Counted from the first letter of the stretch, positions 8,374 through 18,151 are shown. The stretch: DNA of 64,000 nt from an uncultured Bacteroidales bacterium (GCA_944322565.1 CALUPG010000007.1:1-64000); one strand, 5' to 3'. Numbers and translations: made by a program. The notes: generated by a model not told the origin, from the sequence alone.

Positions 8374-9456
8374 ATGGCAGAAAAGATTCTGATGAAAGGA
8401 AATGAGGCGATTGCCATATCGGCAATACGCAACGGAGTCGACGGATATTTCGGATATCCGATTACCCCACAGTCCGAAGTGATGGAAACGCTGATGAAGG
8501 AAAAGCCTTGGGAGACGACAGGAATGGTCGTGCTGCAGGCCGAGAGCGAGACATCTTCCATCAACATGATTTACGGAGGAGCCAGCTGCGGGAAAAAAGT
8601 GATGACTTCTTCCAGCAGCCCGGGAATCAGCCTCATGTGCGAAGGCATCAGCTACATAGCAGGAGCGGAACTGCCTTGCGTGGTGGTTGACGTGATGCGC
8701 GGAGGCCCGGGACTCGGCACCATACAGCCGAGCCAGAGCGACTACAACCAGATTGTCAAGGGCGGCGGACACGGAGACTACCACAACATCGTGCTTGCCC
8801 CGGCATCCGCACAGGACATGTACGATTTCGTGGACTGGGGATTCGATCTTGCGTTCAAATACCGCAACCCTGTGGTCATCCTCGCCGACGGCATCATCGG
8901 ACAGATGATGGAAAAGGTGGAGATGCATGAAATGAAACCTCGCCGCACGGCGGAAGAAATCCTCAAGGCAGCCCCATGGGCAACTACAGGAAAACCTTCG
9001 ACGAGGGAAAGGAACATCATCACTTCCCTCTCCCTTGACGCGGACATCCAGGAAAAATTCAACAGGAAGCTCAAGAACAAATACGAAGTCATAGAAGAAA
9101 ACGAAGTCAAGTTCAGCGAATACATGACAGAAGACGCCGAATATGTGTTCGTGGCATTCGGATGCTCATCCAGAATCTGCGAGGCCGTGGTGGACGAACT
9201 GCGTGCCGAAGGCATCAGGGCAGGTCTGCTCAGGCCGATTACCCTATGGCCGTTCCCGTTCGGAGAAATCGCACGACTTGCCAAGCAGTGCAGGAGCATG
9301 ATGAGCATTGAGCTCAACCTCGGGCAGATGGTGCATGATGTCAGACTCGCCGCAGGCGGCACATGCCCGGTAGGTTTCTACGGAAGACAGGGAGGCAACA
9401 TCTACACTCCTGAAGAAATTGTCGGAGAATTCAAGAAGTTCAATGGCCTGGCATAA
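8374..9456 (+). CDS. 2-oxoacid:ferredoxin oxidoreductase alpha subunit (VorB/KorA-like)
   Basis: A 360-residue protein with the pyrimidine-binding domain of the family (N-terminus GNEAIAISAIRNGVDGYFGYPITPQSE, then ESETSSINMIYGGASCGKKVMTSSSSPG) and a C-terminal transketolase-like domain II with VAFGCSSRICEAVVDELR. The length matches VorB/KorA rather than longer fused forms. The complex oxidatively decarboxylates a 2-oxoacid to the acyl-CoA and reduces ferredoxin. Sequence does not decide between branched-chain 2-oxoacids and 2-oxoglutarate; the genes are commonly annotated vorB in Bacteroidales. It is translated together with the beta and gamma subunits. Confidence 0.88.
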   Translation: MAEKILMKGNEAIAISAIRNGVDGYFGYPITPQSEVMETLMKEKPWETTGMVVLQAESETSSINMIYGGASCGKKVMTSSSSPGISLMCEGISYIAGAELPCVVVDVMRGGPGLGTIQPSQSDYNQIVKGGGHGDYHNIVLAPASAQDMYDFVDWGFDLAFKYRNPVVILADGIIGQMMEKVEMHEMKPRRTAEEILKAAPWATTGKPSTRERNIITSLSLDADIQEKFNRKLKNKYEVIEENEVKFSEYMTEDAEYVFVAFGCSSRICEAVVDELRAEGIRAGLLRPITLWPFPFGEIARLAKQCRSMMSIELNLGQMVHDVRLAAGGTCPVGFYGRQGGNIYTPEEIVGEFKKFNGLA

Positions 9457-9482
9457 GTTTCAGGCAAAAGAAAACGCACAAA

Positions 9483-10262
9483 ATGAGTATCAGCATAGAA
9501 GAAATCAAAAGGCCGGAAAACATCATATACAGAAAGCCGGCGCTGCTCACTGACAATGTGATGCATTACTGCCCGGGGTGTTCCCACGGTACGGTGCACA
9601 AACTCGTGGCAGAGGTGATTGACGAGATGGGGATCCAGGACAGGACAGTCGGGATATGTCCTGTAGGGTGTTCCGTATTCGCCTACAATTATATTGACAT
9701 AGACTGGCAGGAAGCCGCCCACGGCAGGGCACCTGCACTTGCGACTGCCACCAAGAGGCTGTGTCCGGACAAATATGTATTCACCTACCAGGGTGACGGA
9801 GACCTTGCCTCCATAGGTACCGCGGAAATCATCCACGCCTGCGGACGAGGAGAAAACATTGTCGTAATCTTCATAAACAACGGCATATACGGAATGACCG
9901 GCGGCCAGATGGCTCCGACGACACTTCTCGGCATGAAGACTTCCACGACTCCCTACGGCAGGGATGCAAAGCTGAACGGATTTCCCCTCGTGATTGCAGA
10001 CATGATTGCCCATCTTGACGGCACGGCATATATCACAAGACAGTCCGTCCATACTGCAGCCGCAGCGAGGAAAGCCAAGAGTGCAATCCGCAAGGCCTTC
10101 GAATACAGCCAGAAAGGAATTGGGCTGTCATTTGTTGAGGTTGTGTCGACCTGTAACTCAGGATGGAAAATGTCTCCCGTCGATGCCAACAAATGGATGG
10201 TCGAGAACATGTTCAAGAAATATCCGATCGGGGACATCAAGGATGTGTTGAGTGACAAATGA
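9483..10262 (+). CDS. 2-oxoacid:ferredoxin oxidoreductase beta subunit (TPP-binding)
   Basis: A 259-residue catalytic subunit. The TPP/Mg site is visible as GDGDLASIGTAEIIHACGRGENIVVIFINNGIYGMTGGQ spread over about residues 102-142 (GDG...NN motif). CPGCSHGTVHK near 30 and CPVGCS near 59 are the conserved Cys-containing loops of this family. It pairs with the alpha subunit upstream to bind the 2-oxoacid and CoA. The gene is 26 bases after the alpha gene, with the gamma subunit following. Confidence 0.9.
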   Translation: MSISIEEIKRPENIIYRKPALLTDNVMHYCPGCSHGTVHKLVAEVIDEMGIQDRTVGICPVGCSVFAYNYIDIDWQEAAHGRAPALATATKRLCPDKYVFTYQGDGDLASIGTAEIIHACGRGENIVVIFINNGIYGMTGGQMAPTTLLGMKTSTTPYGRDAKLNGFPLVIADMIAHLDGTAYITRQSVHTAAAARKAKSAIRKAFEYSQKGIGLSFVEVVSTCNSGWKMSPVDANKWMVENMFKKYPIGDIKDVLSDK

Positions 10263-10316
10263 CAATCATGTCCAGGAAACAAAAGACCCGAACCATTATA
10301 AGATACGAATAAAAAG

Positions 10317-10868
10317 ATGAAAGAAGAAATAATCATAGCAGGCTTCGGAGGGCAGGGAGTGCTTTCCATGGGCAAGATTCTCGCATATTCAGCCATTATG
10401 CAGGACATGGAGGTCACATGGATGCCTTCATACGGACCGGAGATGAGAGGCGGTACGGCAAATGTTTGCGTCATATTGAGCGACAAGAAGATAGGTTCAC
10501 CCATCGTCACAAAATACGACACCGCCATCATTCTCAACCAGCAGTCAATGGACAAGTTCGAGCAGACGGTAAAGCCGGGCGGATGGCTTGTATATGACCC
10601 GAGCGGCATCACCAGACATCCGTCAAGGACGGACATCAACATCTGCCGCATAGATGCCATCGAGGGAGCGGCGAGAATAGGCAACTCAAAAGTATACAAT
10701 ATGGTCGTCCTCGGCGGATTCCTTGCCGTCAAGCCGATTGTGTCCCTTGAAAATGTCGAGAAAGGACTTGGGAAATCAATTCCTGCAAGATACAGCAGTC
10801 TGATTCCGATGAACAAGGCCGCCATTGAAGACGGGATGGAACATGTTGAGATTGTCCACAGAATCTGA
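10317..10868 (+). CDS. 2-oxoacid:ferredoxin oxidoreductase gamma subunit
   Basis: A 183-residue gamma subunit with the family start EIIIAGFGGQGVLSMGKILAY and the following block WMPSYGPEMRGGTANVCVILS. This domain helps bind coenzyme A. It is last in the operon delta-alpha-beta-gamma. No strong terminator is visible in the 20 bases after it; the next promoter begins at 10889. Confidence 0.9.
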   Translation: MKEEIIIAGFGGQGVLSMGKILAYSAIMQDMEVTWMPSYGPEMRGGTANVCVILSDKKIGSPIVTKYDTAIILNQQSMDKFEQTVKPGGWLVYDPSGITRHPSRTDINICRIDAIEGAARIGNSKVYNMVVLGGFLAVKPIVSLENVEKGLGKSIPARYSSLIPMNKAAIEDGMEHVEIVHRI

Positions 10869-10888
10869 ATCCGGGGGATAACATTTTC

Positions 10889-10919
10889 TTTGTCATTATC
10901 ATAAAAAATTCTAACTTTG
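10889..10919 (+). promoter_or_regulatory. Promoter of the zapB-like/zapA operon
   Basis: TTTG, exactly 19 bases, then TAACTTTG: a perfect match to the Bacteroidota consensus, 14 bases before the ATG at 10934. One of the clearest promoters in the window. Confidence 0.8.
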
Positions 10920-10933
10920 CAGAGTGTTCAAAA

Positions 10934-11275
10934 ATGTCCGTTACAATGATTGAAGACATCAGGACAGACTTCAGAAAACTGATTGCAGCATACGAAGCGC
11001 AGCGGGTTGAAAACGGGAGTCTGAAAAAGAAACTTCAGGAGTGTATGGACATGAATGAAGAATACAGGAAGCAGATTTTTGAGTTAGAAAAAGAAATTGA
11101 TAGCCTGAGGCTGGCCGATGCCATGACAATGTCATCCGGAGGGAAAAAGGAGGCGAGGGAAAGGATTGACAGGATGATAAAGGCGGTCGACAAGTGCATT
11201 TCCATGGTAGGAAATGTCCGGGAGAGTGACGATGGAAAGGAACATCACGATCAAGGTTGCGGGGCAAGAATATGA
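10934..11275 (+). CDS. Coiled-coil protein upstream of zapA (ZapB-like)
   Basis: A 113-residue hydrophilic protein whose residues 10-65 form a continuous coiled coil (heptads through AYEAQRVENGSLKKKLQE and YRKQIFELEKEIDSLR). The tail is low-complexity. It overlaps zapA by 44 bases and shares its promoter. A small coiled-coil gene directly before zapA is usual in Bacteroidota and is presumed to be a divisome partner; similarity to ZapB is structural only. Confidence 0.65.
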   Translation: MSVTMIEDIRTDFRKLIAAYEAQRVENGSLKKKLQECMDMNEEYRKQIFELEKEIDSLRLADAMTMSSGGKKEARERIDRMIKAVDKCISMVGNVRESDDGKEHHDQGCGARI

Positions 11276-11531
11276 GCTTACTGCTGAATCGCCTGAACAT
11301 GAAAGCATCCTCAGGGATGCGGCAAGGATTGTCAACAGGCAGATTGAGAAAATCAATTCCGGCAATACTACTGGAAAAAGCAGGACCGAGGTCATCGTGA
11401 TGGCAGCATTCACAATAAGTACCGGATATGTGATGCAGAACAGAATGCTGAAGAAACTTCAAGAAGAAGAATCCCGGCTGCACAGAGAAATTGAAGGTTA
11501 TCTTGACAACATTGATAAAATTAGCCGTTAG
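11232..11531 (+). CDS. zapA: Cell division protein ZapA
   Basis: A 99-residue ZapA: N-terminal beta hairpin with ITIKVAGQEYELTAESPEHESILRDAARIVNRQI, then a long dimerising helix with KKLQEEESRLHREIEGYL. ZapA crosslinks FtsZ filaments at midcell. I choose ATG 11232 (MERNITIKV); an in-frame ATG at 11214 would add six residues that do not fit the family. The stop codon lies inside the closing stem of the RNA gene that follows. Confidence 0.85.
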   Translation: MERNITIKVAGQEYELTAESPEHESILRDAARIVNRQIEKINSGNTTGKSRTEVIVMAAFTISTGYVMQNRMLKKLQEEESRLHREIEGYLDNIDKISR

Positions 11532-11707
11532 TTACTTATTTTGCTGAAATCATCAAATTACATTAAGTAACCGAGTCAACTCGAATGGCAATGACAGGCC
11601 CAGGTTACCCTTACGGGGATTCCGCTTGCGGGACGGGGGAAGCCAGAACCAATTTCGGACCTCAAATCTTATTTTCATAAGATTTCCAGACAATCAGACT
11701 AACGGCT
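11523..11707 (+). ncRNA. ssrS: Probable 6S RNA (ssrS)
   Basis: Between zapA and rny lies a non-coding stretch closed by a perfect 10-bp stem, AGCCGTTAGT at 11523-11532 with ACTAACGGCT at 11698-11707, enclosing about 185 bases, the usual size of 6S RNA. The interior has GC-rich paired blocks (for example GGGGATTCCGC opposite GCGGGACGGGG-type DNA near 11620) separated by open AT-rich parts. As I recall, zapA-ssrS-rny is a conserved order in Bacteroidota, and zapA-ssrS also occurs in Proteobacteria. 6S RNA binds the RNA polymerase housekeeping holoenzyme. The exact 5' end is inferred from the stem. A covariance-model search was not possible. Confidence 0.6.
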
Positions 11708-11722
11708 TTTAATATCTAACTT

Positions 11723-11758
11723 GCCGGTCAGCTTCCCTGAAGCCTGACCGGCTTTTTT
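11723..11758 (+). terminator. Terminator after the 6S-like RNA
   Basis: Strong hairpin, GCCGGTCAG with CTGACCGGC extended by CTTC/GAAG, followed by six T. It ends the zapA/6S transcription unit before rny. Confidence 0.85.
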
Positions 11759-11802
11759 ATGAATACACACATAGCTGACACAACATAAATTGATATCTTG
11801 AT

Positions 11803-13344
11803 ATGGAAATATTATTTTATTTTTTAGCGGCGGCCATAGGAGCCATCATTGCTGTCGGGACATATATATTCGTCCATAAACTCATGCTCAAGGGGCAAAA
11901 AGATGAAATCATCCAAAAGGCCGAGCTGGAAGCTGAAAACATCCGGAAGGAAAAGATTTTTCAGGCCAAGGAGAAGTTCCTGCAGCTAAAGAGCGAACAC
12001 GAGCAGTACATCAACGAGAAGAACAACCAGCTTCATGAAGCCGAAAACAGGCTCAAGCAAAAGGAAAATACTGTAAACCAGCTGAATTCAGAACTCGGCA
12101 GAAAGCACCGCGAAGCCGATGCCATCAGAGAGAACCTGAAGAGTCAGGTTGAAATAGTCAACAAAAAGGCTGAAGAATACGAGAAACTCCGCACTGAAGC
12201 CATCAGGCAGATAGAAAATATCGCAGGCATGACCGCATCTGAAGCCAAGAACCAGCTTATGGAAAACATGAAAGCCGAAGCACGGTCCCAGGCCCAGTCT
12301 TATATCAACGATGTGATGGATGACGCAAGGATGAATGCCAGCAAGGAAGCCAAGAGAATAGTCATCAACACGATACAGAGGACTGCCACAGAGACGGCCA
12401 TTGAAAATGCCGTGACAGTATTCAATATAGAAAGTGATGAAATCAAAGGACGCATCATCGGACGCGAAGGGCGCAACATCAGAGCTCTGGAAGCCGCGAC
12501 AGGAGTAGAAATCGTTGTGGACGATACTCCGGAAGCCATACTTCTTTCTGCGTTTGATCCTGTCAGGAGAGAAGTGGCAAGACTTGCGCTTCACCAGCTT
12601 GTTGTAGACGGACGCATCCATCCGGCACGAATAGAAGAAGTCGTGGCAAAGGTCCAGAAGCAACTCGAAGAAGAGATTCTTGAGACAGGGAAACGCACAT
12701 GTATAGACCTCGGCATCCACGGCATGCACATTGAGCTCGTAAAGCTGATAGGACGCATGAAATACCGGTCTTCATACGGACAGAACCTTCTCCAGCATTC
12801 ACGGGAAGTGGCAAACCTCTGCGCAACGATGGCTTCGGAACTCGGACTCAACCCGAAAATCGCCAAGAGAGCAGGACTTCTCCATGACATAGGAAAAGTT
12901 TCTGACGAAGATCCGGAGCTTCCTCATGCAATCCTTGGCATGAGGCTCGCGGAAAAATACAAGGAAAAGCCGGAAGTATGCAATGCCATCGGTGCTCACC
13001 ACGAGGAAATCGAAATGACATCCATCATTTCTCCTCTTGTGATGGTCGGGGATGCCATTTCAGGGGCCCGTCCAGGTGCAAGGCGTGAAGTGATTGAGTC
13101 ATACATCAAGAGGCTCCGCGATATGGAAAACATCGCAAAATCATATCAGGGAGTCACCAAGACATACGCAATCCAGGCGGGAAGAGAACTAAGGGTGATT
13201 GTCGGAGCGGACCAGGTCAGCGACAAGGACGCCGAGACCCTTTCAGCAGAAATAGCAAAAAAGATACAGGAAGAAATGGTTTATCCGGGACAGGTAAAAA
13301 TCACAGTCATCAGAGAAACAAGGTCTGTGGCCTTTGCCAAATAA
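11803..13344 (+). CDS. rny: Ribonuclease Y
   Basis: A 513-residue membrane-anchored endoribonuclease. It has one N-terminal transmembrane helix ([20 protein letters not shown]), a long coiled coil (about 30-200), a KH RNA-binding domain with [10 protein letters not shown] (about 217), and an HD domain with LLHDIGKV (about 360). The length matches the family (about 515). RNase Y starts mRNA decay in many bacteria. The gene stands 45 bases after the 6S terminator, with no obvious own -7 element. Confidence 0.95.
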   Translation: MEILFYFLAAAIGAIIAVGTYIFVHKLMLKGQKDEIIQKAELEAENIRKEKIFQAKEKFLQLKSEHEQYINEKNNQLHEAENRLKQKENTVNQLNSELGRKHREADAIRENLKSQVEIVNKKAEEYEKLRTEAIRQIENIAGMTASEAKNQLMENMKAEARSQAQSYINDVMDDARMNASKEAKRIVINTIQRTATETAIENAVTVFNIESDEIKGRIIGREGRNIRALEAATGVEIVVDDTPEAILLSAFDPVRREVARLALHQLVVDGRIHPARIEEVVAKVQKQLEEEILETGKRTCIDLGIHGMHIELVKLIGRMKYRSSYGQNLLQHSREVANLCATMASELGLNPKIAKRAGLLHDIGKVSDEDPELPHAILGMRLAEKYKEKPEVCNAIGAHHEEIEMTSIISPLVMVGDAISGARPGARREVIESYIKRLRDMENIAKSYQGVTKTYAIQAGRELRVIVGADQVSDKDAETLSAEIAKKIQEEMVYPGQVKITVIRETRSVAFAK

Positions 13345-13392
13345 CCGGAGACTTCCGTCAGATAAGTACAGATATTCAAGAGACCCTTTGCA

Positions 13393-15354
13393 GTGAAAAA
13401 TACATTCAGGAAAATATTGCTTTCGGGCATGGCGGCACTATCTGCCGCCATAGCCGTATCGGCACAATTGCCAGGAGAAGCTCTCTCCACAGTCAAATGG
13501 AATGTTACATGGGAGCATGTATCAGCGGACACATGCCGGATAATTTTCAACGGCAGCATATCTGAAGGATGGCATACATATGACACCCGCAGCAGCCTGT
13601 ACCCGACAGATGTGATTTTCGGGGAAAATCCTTCAGGTTATGTTCTGAGCGGGGAACTTCATGAAATTTCCACTCCTGTGCCTTTCGAAGGCGAACCGGT
13701 ATTCTTTGATGAAATAATATTGGCACAGGATATTGTCCTGACAGATGAAAATGCTGCCGTAAACGGAGAAATCACATGGATGGCCTGCACAGAGACCCAG
13801 TGCGCATCACCGGAATTCCTTGAATTTGAAGTAATGCTGTCCGGGACACCCCGGCAGGCTTCACCCCATCAGGAAGCAGTTCAGCAGGCAGCAGATGAGG
13901 GCGGGAGCGGAAAAGGCTTCAACTGGGCGCTTGTCATAGAGGCAGTGCTCTGGGGATTCGCCGCCCTGCTTACCCCATGCGTCTTTCCTATGGTACCGAT
14001 GACAGTATCATTTTTCCTCAAAGGTGCATCATCACCGGCGGCAGGGAGATTCCGCGCATCCATGTACGGCCTGTTCATCATTCTACTTTATACCGTGCCG
14101 ATTTCCCTGATAATCCTCATCACGAGACTGGCCGGAGGAGACGCCGTCACGGCAGACATATTCAACTGGCTTGCAACACATTGGATTCCGAACATAATTT
14201 TCTTCATTGTGTTCATGATATTCGCCGCATCATTCTTCGGAGCCTTCGAAATCACACTGCCGTCATCCCTTGTGAACAAGAGCGACAAAGGGGCAGACAA
14301 GAAGGGTCTTGCCGGAATATTCTTCATGGCCCTGACCCTTGTGCTTGTGTCATTCTCCTGTACCGGTCCTATTGTCGGCTCCGTGCTTATCAAGGCCACA
14401 CAGGGAGAATTCTGGGAGCCGATGGTCGCCATGCTGGCATTCTCACTCGCATTTGCACTTCCTTTCACAGTACTTGCCCTCTTCCCGTCCCTGCTGAAGA
14501 ATCTTCCGAAGAGCGGAGGCTGGCTCAATTCAGTGAAAGTCGTGCTCGGATTCATTGAGGTTGCCCTCGGATTCAAATTCCTCAGCGTCGCAGACCAGAC
14601 CTACCATTGGGGACTGCTTGACAGGGAAGTTTACCTTGCCATCTGGATTGTGACATTCTCCCTTCTGGGGCTGTATCTTCTCGGAAAAATCAGGTTTGCG
14701 CATGACGACAAGCCAGAGCACCTGTCTGTAACAAGGCTTGCCCTGGCAATAGCAGTCTTCTCTTTCGTGGTATATATGATTCCAGGTATGTTCGGGGCGC
14801 CGCTCAAGGCCCTTTCGGGCTATCTGCCGCCTCTCACGACACAGGATTTTGTCATCGGCTCAGGCTCCTCCGCACAAGTTCAGACAGGCCGGGCCGCAGA
14901 AGCAGAAAACAGATTCGGCCTGCATCTTCCGCTCGGACTTGAAGGATACTTCACCATCGAGGAAGGGCTTGCCGCGGCCAAAGAGGCCGGGAAGCCGGTA
15001 TTCGTCGACATCACAGGCCACGGCTGCGTCAACTGCCGCGAAATGGAATCAAGAGTATGGAGCGACCCTCAGGTGCTTGACATCCTCAGGAATGAATATG
15101 TCATTGTAGCCCTGTACACGGACGACAAGACAAGGCTCGACAAAGACGAATGGGTCGAGACCGAAAACGGAGACATCCTCAAGGATCTCGGACGGGTCAA
15201 CTCATACATTGCCCGCACAAGATTCGGAGTAAATGCCCAGCCTAACTATGTGCTTCTGTCCCCTGACGGGGAACTCCTTGCCCCGGTCAGAGGCTATGAC
15301 CTCAGCATCCCGGGATTCATAGAATTTCTTGAATCAGGGCTGAAAGACAGGTAA
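13393..15354 (+). CDS. dsbD: Thiol:disulfide interchange protein DsbD
   Basis: A 653-residue protein starting at GTG (13393), chosen because it opens a proper signal peptide (KILLSGMAALSAAIAVSAQ). Three parts follow: a periplasmic DsbD-alpha-like domain (about 25-155), a membrane domain of eight helices (about 170-500) with the conserved LTPCVFPMVP and SCTGPIVG cysteines, and a C-terminal thioredoxin-like domain with GHGCVNCREMESRVW near 550. It carries electrons from cytoplasmic thioredoxin across the inner membrane to periplasmic thiols. It lies 48 bases after rny, so may be co-transcribed. The convergent downstream gap (15355-15426) shows no hairpin. Confidence 0.93.
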   Translation: MKNTFRKILLSGMAALSAAIAVSAQLPGEALSTVKWNVTWEHVSADTCRIIFNGSISEGWHTYDTRSSLYPTDVIFGENPSGYVLSGELHEISTPVPFEGEPVFFDEIILAQDIVLTDENAAVNGEITWMACTETQCASPEFLEFEVMLSGTPRQASPHQEAVQQAADEGGSGKGFNWALVIEAVLWGFAALLTPCVFPMVPMTVSFFLKGASSPAAGRFRASMYGLFIILLYTVPISLIILITRLAGGDAVTADIFNWLATHWIPNIIFFIVFMIFAASFFGAFEITLPSSLVNKSDKGADKKGLAGIFFMALTLVLVSFSCTGPIVGSVLIKATQGEFWEPMVAMLAFSLAFALPFTVLALFPSLLKNLPKSGGWLNSVKVVLGFIEVALGFKFLSVADQTYHWGLLDREVYLAIWIVTFSLLGLYLLGKIRFAHDDKPEHLSVTRLALAIAVFSFVVYMIPGMFGAPLKALSGYLPPLTTQDFVIGSGSSAQVQTGRAAEAENRFGLHLPLGLEGYFTIEEGLAAAKEAGKPVFVDITGHGCVNCREMESRVWSDPQVLDILRNEYVIVALYTDDKTRLDKDEWVETENGDILKDLGRVNSYIARTRFGVNAQPNYVLLSPDGELLAPVRGYDLSIPGFIEFLESGLKDR

Positions 15355-15426
15355 AGCAGGCAAAGCAGGCCGCAAAGCCCATTCAGGCAAGGCGCAAACC
15401 GTATTTGACCCACATACAAATCAGGC

Positions 15427-17178
15427 TCATTCCCGTGGAGGGAACATCAGCTTCATGTCCTTGTCCATCAGTCTGTCCGCAATTGCCGCAGGGATGAAAT
15501 GCCACTCACCTATCAGTTCCGGACTGCCGATGACATCCGGATCTATTGAGCCATGTTCCTGCAGATAATCATAGACAAGTTCCCTGATTTCGGGATATCG
15601 CGCTACAATGCGGCTGTCAATCGAATCAGTGTCTATGCCTGCTCCTTCCCGAAGGATACCGCCGCCTCCGCTGGCGCGGTATGAGGTCATGGCAACATTA
15701 TATTCAGCATCTTCGCTGAACGGAGACCCGTCTGCCAAAGACTTGACTGTGATACGGCTGCCTGCAGGCTTTGTCACATCAACATCATATACAAGACCTC
15801 CGGCAGAATCAAAATTATAGCTTCGTCCGACAAATGACCAGCGTTTCTGTCCTGTCCTCGGATCCGGTTCATTGACAATCCTGAGGATATGCTCATCTCC
15901 ACGGCCTTTAACCGTATTCACCCAGGCCGCATAGGAATATTCAAGGCAGTCACGGACCTCCTTACCGGTCATTCTGACGACATAAAGCTGGTTCTCGAAC
16001 GGATAGACGGTAAACAAATCATTATACAGGAGAGTTCCGGGACGGACATATCCGTTGAAAGTCAGAGGGGCAGCCAAAGACAGCCGGGCCTCAGGCACTG
16101 ACAGGGACACTGCATGAAGAAGATTGATATAGTCACTCATGCCGGCATAGGCATCACGGGTGCGGAGCGGGACCTTAAGTTCCCCGACAGGGCGCAAGGT
16201 AAATTCCCTGACGGCTTCATAGTCGGAACGGAACATCTCCTTCATTTCCGTGTCTACCTTTTCCTTGCGCACAGGCATGAGACAGGCCTCAAGAGTCTTG
16301 GAGATGCACTTTCCGTCCTTGATCTCCAGGGTCACTGTCCCGGAGCCGACATTGCGGCAATGGCTGCCGGAATTGATCAGACAGATACTGTCGTTCTGGG
16401 CCACGAATGGCCTGTGGTCGTGTGCACATACAAGGAAATCTACACCCTTCAGGCTTTTGAACAAATCCAGGCCCTGACTCTCAAGCTGTGCGCCGTCTCC
16501 ATTCCCGGTGCCGGCATGGACGGCCACAATCACAAGATGAGGCTTCTCCTTTTCAATCACCCTGTCCACATCATTCTGGACAAGCGGAACAAGAGACTCG
16601 AATCTCATTCCGCTCCACAAGCTGTATGACAGCCAGTTTTTAATGTTAGGATTGGTAAAGCCGAGCACGGCTATCTTCACTCCATGCCGCTTCAGAATGA
16701 CATAATCCTGAAAATAAGGCTTCCCTGAAGCATCCGCTATGGCATTGGCGGCCAGCAGCGGAGTCTTCATCTCCTTGTCAAGCCTGTCATATACGGAATG
16801 CCCGGTCTCTATGTCATGATTGCCTACGGCCACGGCATCATATTCCATATAATCCGCCATCCGGCCATACAGATGCGGAGTCAAGGTATCCACATAATTG
16901 AAATAATAGGCAGCATTGTCTCCCTGAAGACAGTCTCCGGCATCTATGAGAACGACATTCTCTCCTCCGACTGCCGCGCGCACGCTGTCCACAAGATATG
17001 ATACGGCAAGAAGAGAGTTCTTCGTTCTGTCTCCAACATAGACGGAATCAAAATAACATCCGTGCACATCATTGGTCGTAAGAATCCGGAATGTATACTT
17101 GCCGTCCCGGGGACCGCCGCAGCCAGACAGCAGCATCATAAGGAGCGGCAAAACCGTCAGAAGAAAATTTCTTTTCAT
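15427..17178 (-). CDS. Lipoprotein metallophosphatase / 5'-nucleotidase
   Basis: About 583 residues when started at MKRNFLLTVLPLLMM (an in-frame ATG four codons upstream at 17190 is also possible). It has a lipoprotein signal with LLSGC. The calcineurin-like metal sites are clear: TTNDVHGCYFDS, LIDAGDCLQGD, VAVGNHDIETG, VIVAVHAGTGN and VCAHDHRPF. The second half is a 5_nucleotid_C domain (LSLAAPLTFNGYVRPGTLLYNDLFTVYPFENQLYVVRMTG, substrate base stacking). It probably degrades nucleotides in the periplasm. A -7 element lies at 17205-17212. Confidence 0.9.
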   Translation of the reverse strand: MKRNFLLTVLPLLMMLLSGCGGPRDGKYTFRILTTNDVHGCYFDSVYVGDRTKNSLLAVSYLVDSVRAAVGGENVVLIDAGDCLQGDNAAYYFNYVDTLTPHLYGRMADYMEYDAVAVGNHDIETGHSVYDRLDKEMKTPLLAANAIADASGKPYFQDYVILKRHGVKIAVLGFTNPNIKNWLSYSLWSGMRFESLVPLVQNDVDRVIEKEKPHLVIVAVHAGTGNGDGAQLESQGLDLFKSLKGVDFLVCAHDHRPFVAQNDSICLINSGSHCRNVGSGTVTLEIKDGKCISKTLEACLMPVRKEKVDTEMKEMFRSDYEAVREFTLRPVGELKVPLRTRDAYAGMSDYINLLHAVSLSVPEARLSLAAPLTFNGYVRPGTLLYNDLFTVYPFENQLYVVRMTGKEVRDCLEYSYAAWVNTVKGRGDEHILRIVNEPDPRTGQKRWSFVGRSYNFDSAGGLVYDVDVTKPAGSRITVKSLADGSPFSEDAEYNVAMTSYRASGGGGILREGAGIDTDSIDSRIVARYPEIRELVYDYLQEHGSIDPDVIGSPELIGEWHFIPAAIADRLMDKDMKLMFPPRE

Positions 17179-17204
17179 AATATCATTCATTTAAGAATTT
17201 TCTG

Positions 17205-17212
17205 GCAAAAAT
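17205..17212 (-). promoter_or_regulatory. -7 element of the 5'-nucleotidase gene
   Basis: TATTTTTG on the minus strand, an exact TAnnTTTG match, about 27 bases before the preferred ATG at 17178. Confidence 0.5.
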
Positions 17213-17235
17213 ATTTGATTCAAGGGCATTCCAAG

Positions 17236-18120
17236 TCAATCAGCTGCCTGCAGAATCGGGAAAGATGCTCTGTACCTGAGCATTTCCGCCATATCAAGCG
17301 AAGCATATATGACATTGGTCCCGTCAATTTCCAGCATAGACTCCCGGCTCCGGCCCCTGTGGTTGACGACTGCAGAACCTCCTGCATACTCAAGCATCAG
17401 GTCCTTCCCTGAACGGTTGCAGAAAGCGACATAGCATACATTTTCTATCGCCCTTGCCTCAACAAGCACCTGGGCGACCTTTTTCCTTACCGAGGGCCAG
17501 TTCGCCACATTCAGGTACAGGTCGTACGGATTTCCTTTGATATTCCTCATCCACACCGGGAAGCGCAGGTCAAAGCATATACCTGGCATGATTCTCCAGC
17601 CCTTGTACTCTATGACGGTCCTTTCTGTCCCCGGGGCATAATTTATGTCCTCTCCTCCAAGAAAAAGATGACGCTTGTCATATTGCCCCGCGACCCCTGA
17701 CGGAGTCACAAAATAAAAACGGTTGAACCTCCTGCCGTCAGGCATGACTACAGGTATGGAGCCTGCTACAGCACAGTCATACAATCCGGCTGTACGCTCC
17801 ATCCACACAAGCGACTCTGAGGAATCCGGCCTTTCAGCCACCTGCGGATTCATAGTGAAGCCGGTGCTGAAAAATTCCGGCAGGACTATGATATCCGGCA
17901 CCGGCATCCGACCTTCAGAGCCGCCCGGGATATCGTCTGAATAACAATACCTGAAAAGATGCTCCACAAGCATGTCAAGTCTTGACAAATTCATGGAAGT
18001 CATCTCCCATTCAGGTGAAAATTCCAGCAAAGCCAGGTTCAGAGTCTTGGAAGTAACCCTGACCTCAGCTTCTTTTGTTCTTTTTCTACCCAACAGCATG
18101 CCGATAAATTTTATTTGCAA
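17236..18120 (-). CDS. Omega-amidase-like nitrilase-family amidohydrolase
   Basis: A CN-hydrolase of 294 residues from the longest start; the first 20 or so residues (MQIKFIGMLLGRKRTKEAEV) do not look like the family, so the true start may be internal. The catalytic triad is complete: Glu82 (LPEFFSTGF), Lys149 (YDKRHLF) and Cys182 (GICFDLRFP). The pattern matches YafV/Nit2, which hydrolyses 2-oxoglutaramate or 2-oxosuccinamate to the 2-oxoacid and ammonia (metabolite repair after glutamine transaminases). It sits 31 bases downstream of an outer-membrane protein gene on the same strand. Confidence 0.85.
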   Translation of the reverse strand: MQIKFIGMLLGRKRTKEAEVRVTSKTLNLALLEFSPEWEMTSMNLSRLDMLVEHLFRYCYSDDIPGGSEGRMPVPDIIVLPEFFSTGFTMNPQVAERPDSSESLVWMERTAGLYDCAVAGSIPVVMPDGRRFNRFYFVTPSGVAGQYDKRHLFLGGEDINYAPGTERTVIEYKGWRIMPGICFDLRFPVWMRNIKGNPYDLYLNVANWPSVRKKVAQVLVEARAIENVCYVAFCNRSGKDLMLEYAGGSAVVNHRGRSRESMLEIDGTNVIYASLDMAEMLRYRASFPILQAAD

Positions 18121-18151
18121 ATCCCAGTTACATTTTCCGTGTTGCTACGCT

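Noticed and set aside
11523..11707. SRP 4.5S RNA or a riboswitch for rny
   Set aside because: No conserved SRP tetraloop/M-domain binding pattern seen, and a strong terminator separates the RNA from rny; size and location fit 6S better.
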